Part shown: in pieces, positions 60,245 to 64,000 of the stretch
How the letters are laid out: every line of letters starts with the position of its first letter
How positions within the stretch are numbered: the stretch's first letter is position 1
DNA from: Chakrabartia godavariana
GTDB taxonomy: Bacteria > Pseudomonadota > Alphaproteobacteria > Sphingomonadales > Sphingomonadaceae
DNA: 64,000 bases
Assembly (NCBI GenBank): GCA_005518185.1
Contig: RKSN01000004.1
Coordinates: forward strand, 1-64,000
Direction of reading: 5' to 3'
Notes under the pieces: model-generated
The model's input: the letters and a program-made list of their open reading frames with translations, nothing else
The model's database searches: none
What the model was told of the DNA's origin: nothing
Made by a program: the position numbers and the translations under genes

Positions 60245-60760
60245 CGGTTGACCATCTAGCCTCTCTCAAGTTGAAAAGGAAGAGGTAAATTCCAAACCAG
60301 AGTGAATTCGCGTGGCGGGCATCGACGGCTCGCCTCGATGTTATGTTATTACATCCTATGGGCCCAACTTGCGTCGATGTTTATCTTCATTCAATTGCAT
60401 TTATCCGGCGGCTTCTAAGAGGAAGACCCAAAAACGTAAAATATGGACAATGAAGTATTGGCTGGCTATTCACGTGTTTAGATGGAGAAATGTACCTACC
60501 GAGGTGCGGATTCTCGTATGATACTTTTCTTGAGTGGCCAGGTTCGCCTGCGATCGCCTGAACTGGAGCCAGCCGCTCGGCCCAAGCGTCGTCATAGTTC
60601 CCGGCGCTCGGGCCTAGCCGCTGTCGGCGGAGCGAAAACGACGGGGAGATTGCTGATTGCATCGTCGCGCGCCGCGACAGAACGCGACCGGGCTGTTGGC
60701 AGCGCTCGCCACCCGGTCTAATTCGTACCAATGACATCGCGACGCCGTTCGCTCCGTACT
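60245..60760. other. Non-coding or decayed stretch before the czc operon
   Basis: About 515 bases with only unconvincing open frames. AT-rich sequence near 60330-60480 and a czc promoter near 60245-60300 are likely, but no clear -35/-10 pair or regulator box can be named. Confidence 0.45.
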
Positions 60761-60764
60761 TGCA

Positions 60765-61050
60765 GCCCGCGAACGCGGACGGCGAACGGGAGCCAAAGTC
60801 GAGACTCGGGGTTCTTGTATACATCAGGTCCGGACGCCGTTGTCTTTGGCGGACGAGGAACTCGTGATTGTGCAACTACCGACACAATTGCATCGACACA
60901 TCTGGGGGAAATCGATCATAAGCTTGCCGATCTTGCCGCCCTCCGCCGAGAGAGCGCCGCGCTGGACGCTCTTTGCGACGGCGGTACAGGCGGTCAGTGC
61001 CGAATACTGGAGGCGGTTGCTCCGATGCAAGAAGGCGGTCGCCCAATAGC
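60765..61050 (+). pseudogene. Frameshifted MerR-family regulator remnant
   Basis: Pieces of a MerR/CadR-like regulator appear in shifting frames: SRDSGFLYTSG (like ARDLGF...), then QVRTPLSLADEE (like IRTLLALADD), then IASTHLGEIDHKLADLAALRRESAALDALCDGGTGGQCRILEA, the characteristic C-terminal dimerisation helix and Cys-containing metal site. At least two frameshifts separate them and no intact N-terminal HTH is found. It lies divergent from the czc operon, where an intact metal regulator would be expected. Confidence 0.6.
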
Positions 61051-61098
61051 CGCGCGCGGCAGGCTCGATTCCCCAACCGCCATCTTGGGGCGATTGGC

Positions 61099-61884
61099 AT
61101 GAAGGCTCTGATTGCCTTCGATCTTGACGGCACACTTGCCGACAGCAAGCAGCCGCTGGACGAACGAATGGGACAAGCGCTCGCCGACCTGCTGGCCGTC
61201 GCCGAGGTCGCGATTATCTCAGGCGGGGACTGGCCGCAATTCGACAAGCAGGTTGCAAGCCGGCTCCCTGCAAGAGCGTATCGTGGCAGGTTGTGGCTGC
61301 TGCCGACCACCGGAACCAAGCTCTATCGGTATGACGGGACATGGCGGCGGGCTTACGCCGAGCTTTTCGGCAAAGAAGAAAAGAAGACAATTCTCGATGC
61401 TTTCGATGCGGCACTGGAGGCGACAGGGTTTCAGGCGGAGCGGAGTTGGGGCGAGCGGATCGAGGATCGTGGGAGCCAGATAACCTTCTCGGCGCTGGGG
61501 CAGCAAGCGCCACTGGACGCCAAGGAGCAATGGGATCCCGACTTTGCCAAGCGCAAGGCGATCCAGGCCGAGTTGATTCAGCGCCTACCGGGCTTTTCGA
61601 TCAAAATGGGGGGGACGACGTCGATCGACGTGACTCGGGAGGGCGTGGACAAGGCCTATGGCCTCGAACGCCTGAGCTGCGAAAGCGGCATTCCGCTCGA
61701 TGCGATGCTGTTCGTGGGCGACGCCATCTTTCCGGGTGGAAACGACTATCCCGCAAAGCTGCTGGGTCTCGATACGATCTGTGTCCGCGATCCGCGAGAA
61801 GCGCTTAGCGTAATCGCGGCAATCGTCGCTTGCCTCGCCGACCGTCACGCATTCCCCGAAGGCATCACCCCTCCCGATCAATGA
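61099..61884 (+). CDS. HAD-family phosphatase (HAD-IIB type)
   Basis: A 261-aa HAD hydrolase. Motif I is AFDLDGTLADSKQPL (nucleophile Asp9), motif II AIISGGDWPQF, and the metal-binding motif IV region is LFVGDAIFPGGNDYPAK. A HAD-IIB cap lies between. It resembles phosphomannomutase-like and sugar phosphatases. The ATG at 61099 is chosen because the motif begins there; upstream frame is open to 60973 over the merR remnant. Substrate unknown. Confidence 0.8.
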   Translation: MKALIAFDLDGTLADSKQPLDERMGQALADLLAVAEVAIISGGDWPQFDKQVASRLPARAYRGRLWLLPTTGTKLYRYDGTWRRAYAELFGKEEKKTILDAFDAALEATGFQAERSWGERIEDRGSQITFSALGQQAPLDAKEQWDPDFAKRKAIQAELIQRLPGFSIKMGGTTSIDVTREGVDKAYGLERLSCESGIPLDAMLFVGDAIFPGGNDYPAKLLGLDTICVRDPREALSVIAAIVACLADRHAFPEGITPPDQ

Positions 61885-62183
61885 TGCTGGCGCGCACGAT
61901 GATGTCGTTCGCGATGGTGGCGCGGCCGGTCGTGGCGGTTATAGGGGTGACGGTCATAGCGGTAAGGCCGCTCGTATTGGTGTGCCGGATACGCCGGATA
62001 GGAATAGGCGTAAGGCTCCGAATGGCGGTAATAGGGCTCCGGCTCCCGATATCCATGGCCGCGGTCGCCCAAGACCTCGTCACCGTAACCGCCACGATAT
62101 CCGCCATCGTGATGTTGGGCCATCGCCGACGTCGGAACCGCGATCGTCAACGCGGCCAGGCCGGTCCATATGATCTTGCGCAT
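61878..62183 (-). CDS. Secreted His/Tyr/Arg-rich protein
   Basis: A 101-aa protein with signal peptide MRKIIWTGLAALTIAVPTSAMA. The mature part is low complexity, rich in His, Tyr and Arg (HHDGGYRGGYGDE, PYYRHSEPYAYSYPAY, PRHHRERHHRARQHH). Such His-rich periplasmic proteins may chelate metal, which fits the neighbourhood, but this is inference. The open frame continues upstream to 62498 without a visible domain, so the ATG at 62183 is chosen for the signal peptide. The last 7 bases overlap the HAD gene end. Confidence 0.65.
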   Translation of the reverse strand: MRKIIWTGLAALTIAVPTSAMAQHHDGGYRGGYGDEVLGDRGHGYREPEPYYRHSEPYAYSYPAYPAHQYERPYRYDRHPYNRHDRPRHHRERHHRARQHH

Positions 62184-62925
62184 CGCGTTCTCGTTTTGAA
62201 TGCCGCCCCTCTGGAAGGGCCGAAGCTTATATGAAAAATTGCTTTTGAACGCCGAGTGAACGTTAGGAACAGTGAAATTGCCCCTTCGCATCGCCGAGTC
62301 CGGCGCGTCGAGCTGGACATTGGCACACCGCAAACAGTTGTCGGCGTCCCCGTAAGGCAGCAGCACTCGGCCACGCAGCGATCCGCCGTAAATGTAAACG
62401 ACATTTGGGCCATGGTCGTCGCGATCTCCCGCGCGCCGTTCGATCAACGGCCCCGTGGGTGAAGCCAGCTCTTCTCGATATCGATCAGTGAGCCGCATTT
62501 ACCGAACTGGGCGAAGCCTGAACGGGCGCTAGAGCAAGAATGCGTGTCCCGCCGTTCCAGGTCGCAAGATCCGAGGTGTGAGCAACCAGAGATTCTCAGC
62601 GTCCTGCAGTCCGGTCGCCAGGTGGCGCCCGTCGACTTGGCGCGAGAACACCGCCATACCTTTGCCCACCCCAAGGCGACCCGCCACAGACTACATTGCA
62701 AAGCGGTGGAAGTTCTCCATCTCTGGCATTTCCGCCATATGCCGCGCTCGCCGAGGGCAAATTGCGCGAATGATCGGCACGTGTGAAAGCGTCAAAGGAG
62801 GTTATATAGAATGGGTGTTTTCCTCCATGGTCAGGTTGCCTTTTCGCTGGTGTCTGATGCGGCGGACGGCAAAGCCGCCCGCCTCTTACAGGGATGCCCG
62901 TTGCCGATAGGGCGGCCACCAGGAC
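62184..62925. other. 742-bp region without a recognised gene
   Basis: An open minus-strand frame 62184-62498 continues the His-rich gene upward but has no domain. The rest holds short frames only. The region separates the His-rich protein from the second RND gene and looks like decayed or regulatory DNA. Confidence 0.4.
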
Positions 62926-64000
62926 TCACAGGGAAGCCTTGACGAGATTGGACGATCCCGGGTCGGGCCGCTTGTCCGGCGGCGGAATATCCGTCTCCCT
63001 GCGCCCGTAGCGCGCGTAGAGCGTCGGCAGCAGGAACAACGTCAGCAGGGTCGCCGAGATGAGCCCCCCGATGACCACCGTCGCCAGCGGCTTTTGAACT
63101 TCGGCGCCCGCACCCGACGCGATCGCCATGGGCACGAAGCCGAGTGACGCGACCAGCGCCGTCATGACCACGGGGCGCAAACGCATCATGGCGCCTTCAC
63201 GGGCGGCTTTCGCGCGCTCCATGCCTCGGGCCATCAGTTCCTGAATCGATGTCACCATGACGAGTCCATTCAAGACCGCAATGCCGGACAGGGCGATGAA
63301 GCCGACCGCCGCCGAGATCGAAAAGGGCATGCCCCGCAGGAACAGGGCGAGCACGCCACCCACCAGCGCCAACGGCACGCCGGTGAAGACGATCGCTGCA
63401 TCACGCATGCTTCCCAAGGCCCCGTAGAGCAGTAGGATGATGAGCGCGAAACAGGCCGGAACCACGAGCATCAGCCGCTCGCTCGCCGATTGTAGGTTCT
63501 CGAACTGGCCGCCCCAATCGAGATATTGCCCGGTGGAGAGACGCACCTCGCTCGCGATAGCAGCCTGCGCATCCGCAACCACGCCCGCCACGTCACGACC
63601 GCGCACATTCGCCTGCACGACGACCCGCCGCTTGCCATTTTCGCGGCTGATCTGGTTGGGACCATCGGTCACGCCAATGTCGGCGACGCTTTGAAGCGGC
63701 ACGAACCCCCCATTCGGCAGCGGCACCGGCACCTGACCGAGCGTTTGCAGATTGGCGCGCGCCACATCCGACAGGCGGATGGTGATGGCGAAGCGCCGAT
63801 CTCCTTCGAAGATCATGCCGGCGTCCCGTCCGCCGATCGCGGCTGAGATGGTGTCCTGCACGGTCTGCGCGGTGATGCCGAGCCTCGACATGATGTCGCG
63901 GCGCGGCCGAATGTCGAGCATCGGCAGGCCTTCGGTCTGTTCCACCCGAACGTCGACGGCACCTTCCGTCTTGCGCAGGACAGCCGCGATAGCATTGGCC
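62926..64000 (-). CDS. Second heavy-metal RND transporter (CzcA/CusA family), partial
   Basis: The C-terminal ~357 residues of an HME-RND pump; the gene runs off the right edge. It shows DTISAAIGGRDAGMIFEGDRRFAITIRL and LDWGGQFENLQSASERLMLVVPACFALIILLLYGAL, then ISAAVGFIALSGIAVLNGLVMVTSI and PLATVVIGGLISATLLTLFLLP. It is clearly different from the CzcA at 53982 (for example MRDAAIVFTGVPLALVGGVL against its counterpart), so it is a paralogue and not a recent duplicate. The substrate cannot be judged without TM4. Confidence 0.9.
   Translation of the reverse strand, partial: ANAIAAVLRKTEGAVDVRVEQTEGLPMLDIRPRRDIMSRLGITAQTVQDTISAAIGGRDAGMIFEGDRRFAITIRLSDVARANLQTLGQVPVPLPNGGFVPLQSVADIGVTDGPNQISRENGKRRVVVQANVRGRDVAGVVADAQAAIASEVRLSTGQYLDWGGQFENLQSASERLMLVVPACFALIILLLYGALGSMRDAAIVFTGVPLALVGGVLALFLRGMPFSISAAVGFIALSGIAVLNGLVMVTSIQELMARGMERAKAAREGAMMRLRPVVMTALVASLGFVPMAIASGAGAEVQKPLATVVIGGLISATLLTLFLLPTLYARYGRRETDIPPPDKRPDPGSSNLVKASL

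Noticed and set aside
60387..60875. 162-aa minus-strand frame
   Set aside because: No ribosome binding site, no domain, and it overlaps the merR remnant.
62184..62498. Upstream extension of the His-rich gene to a 206-aa protein
   Set aside because: The signal peptide starts at 62183 and the upstream part has no recognisable domain.

Overview
The window is high-GC, gene-dense bacterial DNA that looks like part of a large plasmid from an alphaproteobacterium of the order Sphingomonadales (Sphingobium, Novosphingobium or Sphingopyxis type). The plasmid reading rests on an iteron-type replication initiator, a ParA/ParB pair with three identical palindromes, and a cluster of plasmid housekeeping genes: ssb, ardC, a large ParB-like protein, a methyltransferase-helicase of the strawberry-notch type, and a Toprim primase-like protein. 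The host assignment is inferred from gene content and protein style, not from a marker gene. I see no rRNA, tRNA or CRISPR array.

1-34.5 kb: plasmid accessory backbone, mostly on the minus strand. It holds ssb, a thermonuclease, a pentapeptide-repeat protein, a DUF1173 protein, many small conserved hypotheticals, a SRAP protein, DUF736, DUF3768, ArdC, a GHKL ATPase, the ParB-like protein, the helicase and the Toprim protein. The mix resembles the leading region of a conjugative plasmid. A G-rich motif (core GGGGAGGGGG) recurs 10-60 nt before the start codons of at least seven of these genes. Three plus-strand insertions break the cluster: a winged-helix + DUF3800 cassette bounded by inverted repeats (7.27-8.74 kb); a defence-like island with a CoiA-like protein, an HNH-like protein and a complete SPARDA short-Argonaute operon (10.0-15.6 kb); and an AbiE-like nucleotidyltransferase pair (23.6-25.6 kb). 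The helicase gene is cut in two by a recombinase-in-trio (RIT) element with 84-bp perfect inverted repeats (27.45-31.17 kb). The repeat supplies a Shine-Dalgarno and ATG that put the 3' half of the helicase back in frame.

34.5-39.7 kb: replication and partition module, with 22-bp iterons, an inverted-repeat operator, a Rep_3-type initiator, ParA and ParB. Iteron-like sites also lie after rep and inside the parB coding sequence, in inverted orientation.

39.9-45.6 kb: mobile DNA. A serine recombinase is followed by a truncated ynfA gene cut by a 4.26-kb Tn3-family transposon that carries a GNAT acetyltransferase, a resolvase and TnpA.

45.6-64 kb: metal resistance and envelope genes, nearly all on the minus strand. 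They include two lipoproteins, SRPBCC proteins, a CDF exporter, a TolC-type outer-membrane protein, a P1B-4-like metal ATPase, a DUF190-czcA-czcB-czcC operon led by a His/Cys-rich periplasmic protein, a decayed merR-like regulator, a HAD phosphatase, and the end of a second czcA-like gene that runs off the right edge. Together these would export divalent metals (Co/Zn/Cd type) from cytoplasm to periplasm (CDF, P-type ATPase) and on to the outside (Czc complex).
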